Assembly: GCA_020444175.1 (NCBI GenBank)
Contig: JAHLLM010000018.1
Location: 34,345 to 98,344, forward strand
Source of the DNA: Desulfobulbaceae bacterium
GTDB taxonomy: Bacteria > Desulfobacterota > Desulfobulbia > Desulfobulbales > SURF-16
Reading direction: 5' to 3'
DNA length: 64,000 bases
Under the pieces are notes generated by a model. That model ran no database searches and was not told the origin of the DNA. It saw nothing but the letters and a program-made list of their open reading frames with translations. Made by a program: the position numbers and the translations under genes. Positions 51,590-63,966 of this stretch are shown here, in pieces. Position 1 is the first letter of the stretch. Each line of letters begins with the position of its first letter.

Positions 51590-52888
51590 TTACCTGTTTC
51601 TTATCTTCTCAATAAGACCGGTTGTGGAGAATTCACCGACAAACTTAATCGTTTTGACCTCTCCTCCTGCGGCCAGAACCTCTTTTGCGCCGACAATCTG
51701 ATCAACAGGCCAGTCGTCTCCCTTGACCAGAACATCAGGCACAAGTTCAGTTATAAGTCGGTGCGGAGTTTCTTCCCCAAACACCACAACATGATCGACA
51801 CAGCCCAAAGCAGCTAAAAGCCTGGCACGGCTTGTTTCAGAGTTAACGGGACGTTCCGGCCCCTTAATGGCTCGTATTGAGGCATCGCTGTTTAAGCCTA
51901 TAACAAGATAATCTCCTTCTTTCCTGGCTTCTTCAAGATAGGAAACATGCCCTTCGTGGAGAATGTCAAAACACCCATTGGTAAAAACCATTTTTCTGCC
52001 TGCACCTGCGTAGGCCCTTTTCTTTTCAAGCAGATCTTCAATGGTACAAATTTTGTCCCGGTCGGAAAACCGATAGGGAGTTTTTCCAGCTGTTTGAAAA
52101 CGGGATCTTATTTTTTTCAAGAAAGACGGGTCAAGTGCAACAAACGTTGTTTCCTCTTCTTCCTGTGCTTCGGCAAGTATTGTCCCATCCGGTGCAATGA
52201 TCATGGAGTGCCCGGCAAACCCGGTATCACCGGTTGAGCCGCAGCGATTACAGGCAACCACGTAGGACTGATTCTCTATGGCTCTGGCCTGGAGCAGGAT
52301 ACGCCAGTGGTTTTTCCTTGATGCAGGCCATTGAGCGCTTACCACCAGAATTGTTGCTCCCAGGGCAACCTGACTTAGGGCGATATCAGGAAACCGCAGA
52401 TCAAAACAAACCATTCCTGCGGCAATCCCCTCTGGAAAATGAATCGGGCCGGAAGATTGACCCGGTACGAAGTAAACATCTTCCTCCATTGGTCCGAAAA
52501 GCTGCTGTTTTCTGTATTTTCCCAGTACTCCTTCAGGGCCGCTGAAAAAAAGCGTATTATAATAAATTATCTCATTTTGCTGCTTTACTTTTTCAGGAAG
52601 AGATCCAGCCAGAGTTATTGTGTACTTTTCCGCCAACCTCTTTATTTCGAAAAGCACCTGCGGCGTCTGTTCGGCTTGAAAGTCAAGTTCCTCATAAAAA
52701 AAACCGGCTGACCAGAGTTCAGGCAAAACAACAAGACTCTCTTTTGGAGGCGAGAGCCGCTCCAGAAACTCTTTCACCTTTGTAATATTTTCTGAAATTG
52801 CCCCGGCTTTTACATCAATCTGTAAAAATCCGGCAAAAGGAGGCAGCACGCTTTCTTTTTCTTTGTTAAAACTGTGAAGACTATTCAT
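51590..52888 (-). CDS. Fused carbon-nitrogen hydrolase / heptose-phosphate adenylyltransferase
   Basis: 432 residues. The N-terminal part (about 18-275) is a nitrilase-family amidohydrolase with the catalytic Glu (VVLPELWSAG), Lys (LGKYRKQQLF) and Cys (MVCFDLRFP). The C-terminal part (about 300-430) is a nucleotidyltransferase of the RfaE/HldE C-domain type, with MVFTNGCFDILHEGHVSYLE, VIGLNSDASIRAIKGPERPV and the LVKGDDWPVDQIVGAKEV segment. The second half would make ADP-D-glycero-beta-D-manno-heptose for LPS core; the first half resembles omega-amidases. The normal kinase half of HldE is absent. No stop or frameshift separates the parts, so it is a real fusion. ATG 52888. Confidence 0.9.
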   Translation of the reverse strand: MNSLHSFNKEKESVLPPFAGFLQIDVKAGAISENITKVKEFLERLSPPKESLVVLPELWSAGFFYEELDFQAEQTPQVLFEIKRLAEKYTITLAGSLPEKVKQQNEIIYYNTLFFSGPEGVLGKYRKQQLFGPMEEDVYFVPGQSSGPIHFPEGIAAGMVCFDLRFPDIALSQVALGATILVVSAQWPASRKNHWRILLQARAIENQSYVVACNRCGSTGDTGFAGHSMIIAPDGTILAEAQEEEETTFVALDPSFLKKIRSRFQTAGKTPYRFSDRDKICTIEDLLEKKRAYAGAGRKMVFTNGCFDILHEGHVSYLEEARKEGDYLVIGLNSDASIRAIKGPERPVNSETSRARLLAALGCVDHVVVFGEETPHRLITELVPDVLVKGDDWPVDQIVGAKEVLAAGGEVKTIKFVGEFSTTGLIEKIRNR

Positions 52889-53116
52889 GACATAATTAAT
52901 TTGTTATTGTTAGAAACAACCCGCCACCAAAAGGAAGGAGAAAGGGATTGAATTTTATTTTTCTTGACCAGCTTACACATAAGTCTACCCCATAATTTAC
53001 TTATGGTCTTTTCAAACTTGGAGAAAAAGGAGTACATATCTCTTTTTTCTCCCTTGAAGCACCTTTTTCCATAATGCCTCTATTGAAATAACTCAAGTTG
53101 AACAGGTTTCCTTATT

Positions 53117-54346
53117 TTGCAACTTTCTTATCACGTTTTCATTTTAATCATTCTTTGTTTTTTCAATGTGGCAAACTGTTATGGATTGACTGCCGATGAA
53201 ATTGCCGTCATAGCCAACAGCCGGGAAAAGGAAAGCCTTGCCCTTGCCCAATTTTACATGGAAAAACGGCATATTCCTCCTTCCAACCTTATAATCATAG
53301 ACACCGACCCGGCAGAAAGCTGTAAAAGAAGCGATTATGACCGTTTTATAGCTGCTCCCATCCGAACTTTTTTAGAAAAAAATTCCGTCGCGAAGCAGAT
53401 AAAATGCCTTGTCACCATGTATGGAGTACCGCTTAAAATCGTCTCACCGAAAATGAATATTTCAGCAGGAGAGATGATTGAAGATCTTCGCAAGAGACAA
53501 ACAGAACTAAACCTCTCCCTGCACAAAAATGAGGATGAATTTTCTCTGAAGCAACTAGAAAAGGAAATGAGGAAAATTAAAAATCAAATTTCCTATTACA
53601 GAAAAATTCATGACATGAGGGCATCTGTTGATTCCGAACTTTGCCTTGTTTTACGCGTCCATCCTCTTTCCCATTGGTTGCATAATCCTTTTTTTAAAGG
53701 AAACGAGCAATCTTTTTCCCTCGGCTCGGAAGATGTGCTCATGGTGAGTCGTCTTGATGCAGCAACACCCTCTCTCGTGAAAAAAATTATAGATGATTCC
53801 ATCTCAACGGAGAAAAAAGGTCTGCAGGGAGATGCCTTTTTTGATGCACGCTGGCCGGACCCCGGGCTGAAAGATGTAAAAGCTTATGGCGTCTATGATC
53901 GCTCCATACATCGTGCAGCAACCATTGTTAAAAAAAGCAAGGTGCTCGATAAGGTCATTTTAGATGAAAAAAAGGAGCTTTTTCTTCCTGGTGAGCAAAG
54001 AAATGCGGCTCTTTACTGCGGCTGGTACAGCCTGGCGAAATACATAGATGCTTTCAACTGGCAGCCAGGAGCTGTCGGCTATCATATTGCAAGCAGTGAA
54101 TGTACTACTTTGAAAAAAACGGGAAGTGATGTGTGGTGTAAAAGGATGCTGGAAAAAGGAATTGCAGCAACCATAGGTCCGGTTGGGGAGCCCTATGTTC
54201 AGGCTTTTCCCCCGCCGGAGCTCTTTTTTTCATTCCTTGTCAATGGAAAAAATCTGGTTGAAAGCTACTTTTATAGCTTACCCCATCTTTCCTGGAAAAT
54301 GGTGCTTATAGGCGATCCACTCTACACCCCTTTTCAAGGGCAATAG
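53117..54346 (+). CDS. TIGR03790-family exported protein
   Basis: 409 residues from a TTG start at 53117; the frame has a TGA six codons upstream and no ATG between. The signal peptide VFILIILCFFNVANCYG is followed by LTADEIAVIANSREKESLAL and YMEKRHIPPSNLIIIDT, then KCLVTMYGVPLKI and a C-terminal half with IGPVGEPYVQAFP and WKMVLIGDPLYTPF. These match the TIGR03790 family of unknown function. A charged coiled coil near residues 120-160 is additional. Monocistronic; no neighbour suggests a role. Confidence 0.88.
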   Translation: MQLSYHVFILIILCFFNVANCYGLTADEIAVIANSREKESLALAQFYMEKRHIPPSNLIIIDTDPAESCKRSDYDRFIAAPIRTFLEKNSVAKQIKCLVTMYGVPLKIVSPKMNISAGEMIEDLRKRQTELNLSLHKNEDEFSLKQLEKEMRKIKNQISYYRKIHDMRASVDSELCLVLRVHPLSHWLHNPFFKGNEQSFSLGSEDVLMVSRLDAATPSLVKKIIDDSISTEKKGLQGDAFFDARWPDPGLKDVKAYGVYDRSIHRAATIVKKSKVLDKVILDEKKELFLPGEQRNAALYCGWYSLAKYIDAFNWQPGAVGYHIASSECTTLKKTGSDVWCKRMLEKGIAATIGPVGEPYVQAFPPPELFFSFLVNGKNLVESYFYSLPHLSWKMVLIGDPLYTPFQGQ

Positions 54347-54491
54347 AAGTGCGTACAGAATAAAAAAAGTGCTGGTCAGGAACTTGTAATGAAAAAGGAA
54401 GCTATTAAACGAAACCAGCGTTAAGAATTTTTTTGCTAATAAATACCTTACCTTAAACAACAACTCTTTTTGAAAACACCCCGAAAACTGC

Positions 54492-54698
54492 TTAGTATGC
54501 GCAGAAGTAAACGTCTCCCTTCTCGTCGTAGTAACAACTTTTACTTCCATCATGTCCCTGAGGATAATGATCTGCGTGTTCTTTAGCAGGAACTCTTTTA
54601 TAAGCTTCACCTGATGTTGCGCCTTTCTGGGCACAGCCGCTTGTTCCAACCATTGCAAGCAATGCAGCACCTGCCAATAAAGGAAATATTTTTTTCAT
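54492..54698 (-). CDS. Small lipoprotein
   Basis: 68 residues. Signal KKIFPLLAGAALLAMVGTSG with the lipobox ending at Cys22, then a His/Lys/Tyr-rich tail with two Cys (SCYYDEKGDVYFCAY). Lipidated and periplasmic. A good AAGGA precedes the ATG. No family recognised. Confidence 0.8.
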   Translation of the reverse strand: MKKIFPLLAGAALLAMVGTSGCAQKGATSGEAYKRVPAKEHADHYPQGHDGSKSCYYDEKGDVYFCAY

Positions 54699-54821
54699 GT
54701 CCTTCCTCCTACACGGTTATGTTTAATAGCTTCCTTTTTCATTACAAATAGTTCCATTTGTTATTTTATAATAGATTTATTATTAATTGGCAATTATTCA
54801 TATATTAATTAAAAAAATAAA

Positions 54822-55871
54822 CTATTCCAAGATTATTTTCCCTGCAACTCCTTTTTCCACTTTACCGATAATTTCGCACTCAAAATCTGACAGGCTTTTA
54901 ATTTTTTCTTTAATTTTTTCTGCCTTGCTGCCGGGAGCTGCTATGAGCAGCCCTCCCGAGGTTTGCGGATCATAGAAAACCATTTCCAGAGGATCTTTTT
55001 GGCTAAGTTTACTCGTCACCCATTTCTGATAGAATTTTTTGTTTTTATAGGCTCCTTCCGGAATAATACCCATGGACGCATAATCGAGAGTGCCGGAAAG
55101 AAGAGGAACAGATGAGCTGTCAATTGTGATGGAAACGTTGGATGCATTGGCCATTTCAAAAAGATGGCCGATAAGCCCAAAGCCTGTTATATCCGTGCAG
55201 CCATGGGCTCCTACCTCGGCCATGGCTTCTCCGGCAATACGGTTCAAGGTTATCATGCAGAGTGTGATGCGCTCTTCCACCTCTTCTCCGGCCAGTCCGC
55301 CCTTGATGGCTGTTGATAATATACCTGTTCCCAGGGGTTTGGTTAAAAGAAGCACATCTCCCGGTTTTGCACCTGAATTCAGCAGAACCTTATCCGGATG
55401 AACAACGCCTGTTACGGAAAGGCCATATTTGAGTTCCTTATCCTCAATACTGTGTCCGCCAACCAGTAAGGCACCTGCTTCCTTTATTTTTTCAAGCCCG
55501 CCTTGCAGAATATCCCTTAATACACTTTTATCCATGTCCCCCAGAGGGAAGGCAACAATGTTCATGGCCAACAGCGGTTTGCCGCCCATGGCATAGACAT
55601 CACTCAAGGCATTGGCTGCCGTAATCTGACCAAAGCGATAGGGATCATCCACAATGGGTGTAAAAAAATCAACGGTCTGGATGATTGCTATTTCATCGGT
55701 TAAGCGATATACACCGGCATCATCACAACCATCCGTACCGACAATCAGGTTTGGGTCAGTGGGTAAAGAAAGGCCGCATAATATCTGATCCAGGTCCCCT
55801 GGACTCAATTTTGCCGCTCAACCCGCTGCCTTAACGGTGCTTGTCAGTTTTATTTTATGGTCAGTTTTCAT
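54822..55871 (-). CDS. selD: Selenide, water dikinase, selenocysteine-containing
   Basis: 349 residues when the in-frame TGA at 55820-55818 is read as selenocysteine. The start ATG is at 55871, 3 nt after AAAGGCGTAAG-type ribosome site; translation begins MKTDHKIKLTSTVKAAG then Sec18, then AAKLSPGDLDQIL. Sec sits where most SelD proteins have Cys, just before the conserved Lys21. Later motifs: GTDGCDDAGVY, TVDFFTPIVDDPYRFGQITA, ALSDVYAMGG and DITGFGLIGH. SelD makes selenophosphate from selenide and ATP for Sec and selenouridine synthesis. An ordinary ORF call would start wrongly at TTG 55808 and lose the active site. Divergent from the Zn-transporter genes. Confidence 0.92.
55789..55820 (-). 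promoter_or_regulatory. Sec codon and SECIS-like hairpin in selD
   Basis: TGA at 55820-55818 is followed after 14 nt by TCCAGG-GGA-CCTGGA (55803-55789), a short stem with a G-rich loop, as in bacterial SECIS elements that sit right after the Sec codon and bind SelB. Confidence 0.7.
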
Positions 55872-56037
55872 CTTACGCCTTTTTTTGCTGACATATTTTT
55901 CCAGAATGTCTCACAGTCTGTATCTGTCTGCTCTCATATTTCCGGGCAGACCATATTATTTTAAACAGACAACTTCGACTTTCTCAATGATAAACTTCTT
56001 GGGCTCTGTTAGATTTTATGGTTTATTTTAAAAACTT

Positions 56038-56799
56038 ATGAAAAAATCAGCTATAGAAATAAAAGATATGTGTTTTTCCTATGGCAGCCATCTCGTTCTT
56101 GCAGACGTGAATCTTCGTATAAAAGAAAAAGAAATGGTAGGCATAGTCGGCCCTAACGGTGGCGGAAAAACCACATTACTGCGCCTGATGCTCGGACTTC
56201 TGCAGCCTGATTGCGGAACCATAAAAATTCTTGACCAAACTCCCGAGCAGGCCTCCAATCGAATCGGCTATGTTCCCCAGCATCGACTTTTTGATCCACT
56301 TTTTCCTGTTTCTGTCCTTGATGTTGTCTTGATGGGCCGAGTTGGTAAATCATGGGGAGGTCCTTTTTCAAAAAAAGACAGAGATTCCGCCCTCAATGCC
56401 TTAAATGACGTTGACTTGTATGATAAACGCTTTACAGCATTTGCCGATTTATCAGGAGGCCAGAGACAGCGAACTCTAATAGCCCGCGCCCTTTCTTCTT
56501 CTGCTGAACTTCTTTTTTTCGATGAGCCCACCGCAAATGTTGATTCTTTTGCAGAACGTAAACTCTATGAACTGCTGAGCCGTTTAAACAAAGACCTGAC
56601 CATTCTTATTGTTTCCCATGATGTGGGCTTTGTTTCCAAATACGTCAGTTCAGTGGTCTGTGTGAACCGTTCTGTTCTGATCCATCCGACAAGTGAACTT
56701 GACGGTCAGACCATCCAGGATATCTACGGTAAGGATCTTTCCATTATTCATCATGATCACCGCTGTTCGGAAAAAGGACATACATGGTTGAATTTCTAA
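56038..56799 (+). CDS. ZnuC-like metal ABC transporter ATPase
   Basis: 253 residues. Walker A GPNGGGKTT near residue 38, Q-loop IGYVPQHRLFDPLFPVSV, signature LSGGQRQR and Walker B ELLFFDEPTANVD. The sequence is close to the ZnuC/MntB branch for zinc or manganese uptake (GPNGGGK with PLFPVSVLDVVLMGR). The C-terminus has a His/Cys-containing tail (HHDHRCSEKG). Start ATG without a clear Shine-Dalgarno. Its permease overlaps by 16 bp. No periplasmic binding protein gene is in the window. Confidence 0.9.
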   Translation: MKKSAIEIKDMCFSYGSHLVLADVNLRIKEKEMVGIVGPNGGGKTTLLRLMLGLLQPDCGTIKILDQTPEQASNRIGYVPQHRLFDPLFPVSVLDVVLMGRVGKSWGGPFSKKDRDSALNALNDVDLYDKRFTAFADLSGGQRQRTLIARALSSSAELLFFDEPTANVDSFAERKLYELLSRLNKDLTILIVSHDVGFVSKYVSSVVCVNRSVLIHPTSELDGQTIQDIYGKDLSIIHHDHRCSEKGHTWLNF

Positions 56800-57623
56800 A
56801 AGACCTGCAAACATATTCCTTTCTGCAATATGCTTTTCTTGCCGGTGTTCTTTCATCTATTTCGTGCGGTATTATCGGCTCATATGTCACTGTCCGCCGC
56901 ATCACCTATATAGCCGGAGCCATTGCCCACTGTACCCTGGGAGGAATGGGAATCTTCAGGTTTTTACAAAAAGAATATGCTTTTCCCGTAACGCCTTTAC
57001 AGGGTGCGGTTGTGGCCTCACTTCTTGCCGCATTGACAATAGCTCTTGTTAAACGCTACGGCAGTCAGCGTGAAGATACGGTACTGAGTGCAATATGGTC
57101 CATCGGCATGGCCATAGGTATTCTTTTTATCAGTAAAACCGGAGGCTATAATGAAGATCTCATGAGTTATCTTTTTGGTGATATTCTCATGGTTTCCCGG
57201 GCAGATCTCATGCTTATCGGCTTGCTTGATATCATTATAGTCGGCATAGTCCTCATATTTTATAACCAGCTTATCGCTGTCTGTTTTGATGAAGAATTCG
57301 CCAAAATAAGCGGGGTGAAAGTTGAATTCTTTGAACTTCTTCTTTTGCTGATGATAGCCCTGACCGTCGTCCTGCTTGTTCAGGTTGTCGGTATTGTCAT
57401 GGTTGTCGCCATGCTGACCTTACCGGCTGCAGCGGCAGGGCATATTGTCAAACGTCTGTGGCATATGATGGTGGTGGCGATACTGCTCTGTTTATTGAGT
57501 ACAACAGGTGGGCTTGCTCTCAGTTATCAGCCTGATTTTCCGGCTGGAGCAACCATTGTTATTTTTGCAGGGCTGGTTTATTTTTTTGTTATCGGCTTTA
57601 AAAAATTGAAAAATGCAGCTTAA
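56784..57623 (+). CDS. ZnuB-like metal ABC transporter permease
   Basis: 279 residues and about eight hydrophobic helices. The N-terminal FLAGVLSSISCGIIGSYVTV and the coupling region VRRITYIAGAIAHCTLGGMG are characteristic of ABC-3 permeases, as are VQVVGIVMVVAMLTLPAAAA and the C-terminal helices. It should pair with the overlapping ATPase (start within its last five codons; AAAGGA upstream) in zinc or manganese uptake. A short MITE-like element lies 4 bp after the stop codon. Confidence 0.9.
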   Translation: MVEFLKDLQTYSFLQYAFLAGVLSSISCGIIGSYVTVRRITYIAGAIAHCTLGGMGIFRFLQKEYAFPVTPLQGAVVASLLAALTIALVKRYGSQREDTVLSAIWSIGMAIGILFISKTGGYNEDLMSYLFGDILMVSRADLMLIGLLDIIIVGIVLIFYNQLIAVCFDEEFAKISGVKVEFFELLLLLMIALTVVLLVQVVGIVMVVAMLTLPAAAAGHIVKRLWHMMVVAILLCLLSTTGGLALSYQPDFPAGATIVIFAGLVYFFVIGFKKLKNAA

Positions 57624-57626
57624 AAT

Positions 57627-57700
57627 GTATCTACTCAGCGAGGGCTCGCCTTTGTGAGGAGGCCTTATCTTTCAAAGATGGGGTGCAGCTGAATTGTTAC
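57627..57700. repeat. 74-bp short MITE-like element between znuB-like and gpsA
   Basis: GTATCTACTCAGC...GCTGAATTGTTAC, same termini and GCGAGGGCTCG and AAGATGGGGTGCAGC interior as the 49691 element but with the middle deleted. It lies exactly between the convergent genes. Confidence 0.7.
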
Positions 57701-57701
57701 C

Positions 57702-58724
57702 TTAAAATTCCATCTCTTCTTTCTGACTTCGCGTCAAGAGAGAAAGAACCGCTTCCTGGCAGGGTTTGTCTTCATAAAGGACTTGGTATATCTGCTCAAG
57801 AATCGGCATTTCAACCCCTTCCCTTAAAGCGAGCTTCCAGGCTGATTTGGTTGTCTTCACACCTTCAGCCACCATTTCCATCTCTTGCAGAATGTCTTTT
57901 ATTTTTTGACCCTGTCCCAGTTTCAAACCAACTGTTCTGTTTCTACTTAAGTCCCCGGTACAGGTCAAAACCAGGTCACCCATCCCCCCAAGACCGGAAA
58001 AAGTCAGGGGATTTGCTCCCATTTTGACGCCAAGCCTGGTTATTTCAGCAAGCCCCCTGGTAATGAGAGCGGCCCGGGTGTTGGTCCCATAACCAAGACC
58101 GTCACTTATTCCTGCGGCAATGGCAACTATGTTTTTCAAGGCAGCACCCAGCTCCTGGCCGATTAAGTCGCTGCTGGCATAGACCCGGAATCGTTCGGTG
58201 AAAAAAATGTCTTGAATTGTTGATACAACTTCCTTTTTTTCGGCAGCAACCGTGACAGCTGTGGGAATTCCGGCAGCAACTTCCTTGGCAAATGAAGGAC
58301 CGGTGAGCACCCCTATTTCAGCTTCTTTTTCCTCTTTTTTAAGAACATCAGCCATAACCTGACTCATGGTCATAAGACTTTTGTTTTCAATCCCTTTGGT
58401 AGCTGAAACAACAATACTCTTTGGGGCAAGCAATGGGACAATACGTGAAAAAACATCTCTATAGACATGGGAAGGAACAACCATGAGAATAAAATTCTTA
58501 CCCTCTATAACGTGTTCCAGCCCGGAAGAAACCTTTACATTATCCGCCAGGGAAAAACCGGCAAGATATTTTTTGTTTTCATGGTCCCTGTTTAACCGGG
58601 TTGCATGATCTGCATTATGTGCCCATAAATGAACAGGATATCCTTTATCGCCGAGCAGTTTCGCCAGAGCGGTACCCCAGCTTCCCGCGCCGATAACAGC
58701 TATGGATAGTTGCTTTTCAACCAT
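57702..58724 (-). CDS. gpsA: NAD(P)-dependent glycerol-3-phosphate dehydrogenase
   Basis: 340 residues from ATG 58724; a GTG two codons earlier (58730) is also possible. The Rossmann motif is AVIGAGSWGTALAKLLGDKG. Downstream are the catalytic Lys region LGAALKNIVAIAAGISDGLG and NTRAALITRGLAEITRLG, SGLGGMGDLVLTCTGDLSRNR and the end PILEQIYQVLY. It reduces dihydroxyacetone phosphate to sn-glycerol-3-phosphate for phospholipid synthesis in the cytoplasm. It follows gyrA by 9 bp and is probably co-transcribed. Confidence 0.95.
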   Translation of the reverse strand: MVEKQLSIAVIGAGSWGTALAKLLGDKGYPVHLWAHNADHATRLNRDHENKKYLAGFSLADNVKVSSGLEHVIEGKNFILMVVPSHVYRDVFSRIVPLLAPKSIVVSATKGIENKSLMTMSQVMADVLKKEEKEAEIGVLTGPSFAKEVAAGIPTAVTVAAEKKEVVSTIQDIFFTERFRVYASSDLIGQELGAALKNIVAIAAGISDGLGYGTNTRAALITRGLAEITRLGVKMGANPLTFSGLGGMGDLVLTCTGDLSRNRTVGLKLGQGQKIKDILQEMEMVAEGVKTTKSAWKLALREGVEMPILEQIYQVLYEDKPCQEAVLSLLTRSQKEEMEF

Positions 58725-58739
58725 TTTCACAGTCTCATA

Positions 58740-61235
58740 TCATTCCTGCTCTTCATTTTCAGTGTCATCAACAACCTCGTCCTCCTCTTCCTTGCAGGAA
58801 GCAGGGATCATATCCATGGCCACCACCTTCTCACCATCATCAAGATTGAACAGTGTTACTCCCTGGGTTGCCCGGCCTATAACCCTGACACTGCTCATGT
58901 CCATTCTGATAATTTTTCCTTTATTGGTGATGAGCATAATTTCATCTTCATCAGTTATCTGGCAGGCACCAATAACATTGCCGTTTCTCTTACTCGGTTT
59001 AATGGCAAAAACACCTTTACCGCCTCTCCTGGTCAATCTGTACTCTTCAACAGGACTTCTTTTGCCAAATCCGTTTTCAGTGGCGACAAGAATGGACTCA
59101 TCGCTGTCAATAACAACAGACGAGACAACATGGTCCCCTTCAGCCAGATTTATACCACGAACACCTGTTGCAGTCCTGCCCATGCTTCTTACATCTTCTT
59201 CTTTAAAGCGAACCGCCATGCCCTTATGGGAAACAAGAAGAATTTCACTCATTCCCGTGGTGAGTGCCGCACCAATTATCTCATCATCTTCCCGTATATT
59301 CAGGGCAATTTTACCTTTGCGCATGGGGCGGGCAAATTCGGCAAGAACAGTCTTTTTGACCACGCCTTTTTTGGTGACCATGAAAACGTAGCAATTTTCC
59401 TGGGTGCAATCAAAACTCTGGACAGGCAAAATAGCAGCTACTTTTTCGTTTTCTGAAAGTTCAAGCAGATTGACAATAGCCTTACCTCTGGCAATACGGC
59501 TACCCAGAGGTATCTCATAAACCTTACGGCAGAAAACCTTCCCCAGGTTGGTAAAGAAGAGGAAGGTATCATGGGTTGAAGCCATGTAGAGATTGGTGAC
59601 AAAATCTTCTTCAACGGCCTTGATTCCCTTAATTCCCTTACCCCCCCTTCTCTGTGAACGATACAGATCTACGGAATTTCTTTTTATGTAACCGCCGTGG
59701 GTAACCGTAACCACCATATCTTCCTGCTGGATCATATCCTCGGGCAATATTTCATCAGGTGCATCAATTATTTCCGTTCTTCTTTCATCACCATACTGCT
59801 CTTTGATCTCAACAAATTCATCCTTGATTATCTGCATAACCAGATTTTCATCACTGAGAATTTTTTTGTACCAGTCAATTTTTTCAAGAAGCTCTTTGAG
59901 TTCGGTTAATATCTTTTCCCGTTCCAGTCCTGTCAATTTCTGCAGGCGCATATCAAGAATTGCCTGTGACTGTATTTCGCTGAGCTCAAAAGTCTCCATT
60001 AAACCCTGTTTTGCCTCAGCCCCATTTGCCGACCTTCTGATCAGCGCCACAACCTCATCCAGATTATCAAGCGCTACTTTGAGTCCTTCCAGCAGATGAG
60101 CACGATCCTGGGCTTTTTTGAGGTCAAAGTCTGTGCGTCGGTAAACGACAGTCTTTCTATGCAGCAGAAAATACTCAAGTATCTGTTTTAAATTAAGTAT
60201 TTCAGGTCTGTTATTGACAATGCTTAACAGGATAATTCCAAAACTCTTCTGCAGGGGCGTCATTTTGTAAAGCTGGTTTAATAACACATCGGCTATCTCA
60301 TCTTTTTTAAGATCAATAGCAATGCGCATTCCGGTACGATCAGATTCATCACGAATTTCAGCAATGGACTCAATTCTTTTTTCCTTGACGAGCAAAGCAA
60401 TTTTTTCTACCAGTTTTGCCTTGTTTTGCTGATATGGAATTTCTGTGATGATAATGGACTCGCGGTTTTGTTTTTTGCTTTTTTCCACATGGCTTTTTGC
60501 CCGCATAAGAACACTGCCGCGTCCTGTTTCATACGCCTCTCTTATACCTGCCCTGCCGCATATATATGCCCCTGTTGGAAAATCAGGACCTGTTATGTGT
60601 TCCATGAGTTCGTTAACCGTTATGTGGGGGTTATCAATCATGGCAATGAGAGCATCTAAAATTTCATTTAAATTATGGGGTGGTATGTTGGTTGCCATAC
60701 CAACGGCAATTCCTGTCGAGCCGTTTATGAGAAGATTTGGTATTTTCGCCGGGAAAACAAGGGGTTCTTTCAGGGAATTATCGTAATTAGGTATAAAGTC
60801 AACTGTGTCTTTTTCAAGATCAGCTATAAGTTCCTGATCGAGTTTGGTCATCCTGGCTTCTGTATAACGCATGGCCGCAGGAGAATCGCCATCCACAGAA
60901 CCAAAGTTACCCTGTCCATCCACCAGAGGATAGCGCAAAGAAAAATCCTGGGCCATTCTGACAATGGTATCATAGGCAGCCGTGTCTCCATGAGGGTGGT
61001 ATTTACCTATGATATCACCCACTATCCTTGCAGATTTCAGATGGGGGCGGTTGTGATAGTTATTCAGTTCTCGCATGGCATAAAGAGCACGGCGATGGAC
61101 AGGTTTTAATCCATCCCGAACATCCGGCAGTGCCCTGCCTATAATAACGCTCATGGCGTAATCGAGATACGATTTTTTCATTTCCTTTTCAATGGAAATG
61201 CCTGGAAATATTTGGTTTTCTTCTTGATCAGTCAT
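58740..61235 (-). CDS. gyrA: DNA gyrase subunit A
   Basis: 831 residues. [20 protein letters not shown] at the N-terminus, catalytic Tyr124 in [11 protein letters not shown], GyrA box [10 protein letters not shown] near 530 and a C-terminal beta-pinwheel ending in an acidic tail [16 protein letters not shown]. The quinolone-target stretch reads [10 protein letters not shown]: Thr85 stands where E. coli has Ser83, a natural variant in other bacteria, and Asp89 equals Asp87. With GyrB it introduces negative supercoils. gyrB lies upstream, with a 185-bp gap holding a long palindrome, and gpsA follows after 9 bp. No clear Shine-Dalgarno. Confidence 0.97.
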   Translation of the reverse strand: MTDQEENQIFPGISIEKEMKKSYLDYAMSVIIGRALPDVRDGLKPVHRRALYAMRELNNYHNRPHLKSARIVGDIIGKYHPHGDTAAYDTIVRMAQDFSLRYPLVDGQGNFGSVDGDSPAAMRYTEARMTKLDQELIADLEKDTVDFIPNYDNSLKEPLVFPAKIPNLLINGSTGIAVGMATNIPPHNLNEILDALIAMIDNPHITVNELMEHITGPDFPTGAYICGRAGIREAYETGRGSVLMRAKSHVEKSKKQNRESIIITEIPYQQNKAKLVEKIALLVKEKRIESIAEIRDESDRTGMRIAIDLKKDEIADVLLNQLYKMTPLQKSFGIILLSIVNNRPEILNLKQILEYFLLHRKTVVYRRTDFDLKKAQDRAHLLEGLKVALDNLDEVVALIRRSANGAEAKQGLMETFELSEIQSQAILDMRLQKLTGLEREKILTELKELLEKIDWYKKILSDENLVMQIIKDEFVEIKEQYGDERRTEIIDAPDEILPEDMIQQEDMVVTVTHGGYIKRNSVDLYRSQRRGGKGIKGIKAVEEDFVTNLYMASTHDTFLFFTNLGKVFCRKVYEIPLGSRIARGKAIVNLLELSENEKVAAILPVQSFDCTQENCYVFMVTKKGVVKKTVLAEFARPMRKGKIALNIREDDEIIGAALTTGMSEILLVSHKGMAVRFKEEDVRSMGRTATGVRGINLAEGDHVVSSVVIDSDESILVATENGFGKRSPVEEYRLTRRGGKGVFAIKPSKRNGNVIGACQITDEDEIMLITNKGKIIRMDMSSVRVIGRATQGVTLFNLDDGEKVVAMDMIPASCKEEEDEVVDDTENEEQE

Positions 61236-61320
61236 AATATTTTTTTTGTTTACTTGTTAATTGGATGAGAGGTTAATTGGTTAAAAAATAAAGCGCTTAT
61301 TAACCTATCATCATTAAATA

Positions 61321-61420
61321 TGATGGAGTTACCACAGGTCCCGAAGCTAAACATCCGCCGCCGCAATATGAAAAAATTTTCATATTGCGGCGGCGGCGGT
61401 AGAGTTTTTTTGCGAAACCG

Positions 61421-61423
<3 letters not shown>
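61321..61423 (-). repeat. 103-bp palindromic repeat element (copy 2) between gyrB and gyrA
   Basis: Reverse-orientation copy of the element at 7718-7819, with GACGGTTTCGCAAAAAAACT at one end. Its core (61355-61396) is a 20-bp perfect inverted repeat around two A: CCGCCGCCGCAATATGAAAA and complement. Its last bases overlap the gyrB stop codon (61421-61423). May act as a terminator or attenuator between gyrB and gyrA. Confidence 0.7.

Positions 61424-63966
<2,543 letters not shown>

Noticed and set aside
55806..55808. TTG at 55808 as the selD start, or selD as a pseudogene because of the TGA
   Set aside because: The upstream frame continues to a good ATG and the TGA is exactly at the catalytic Cys/Sec position with a SECIS-like hairpin behind it.
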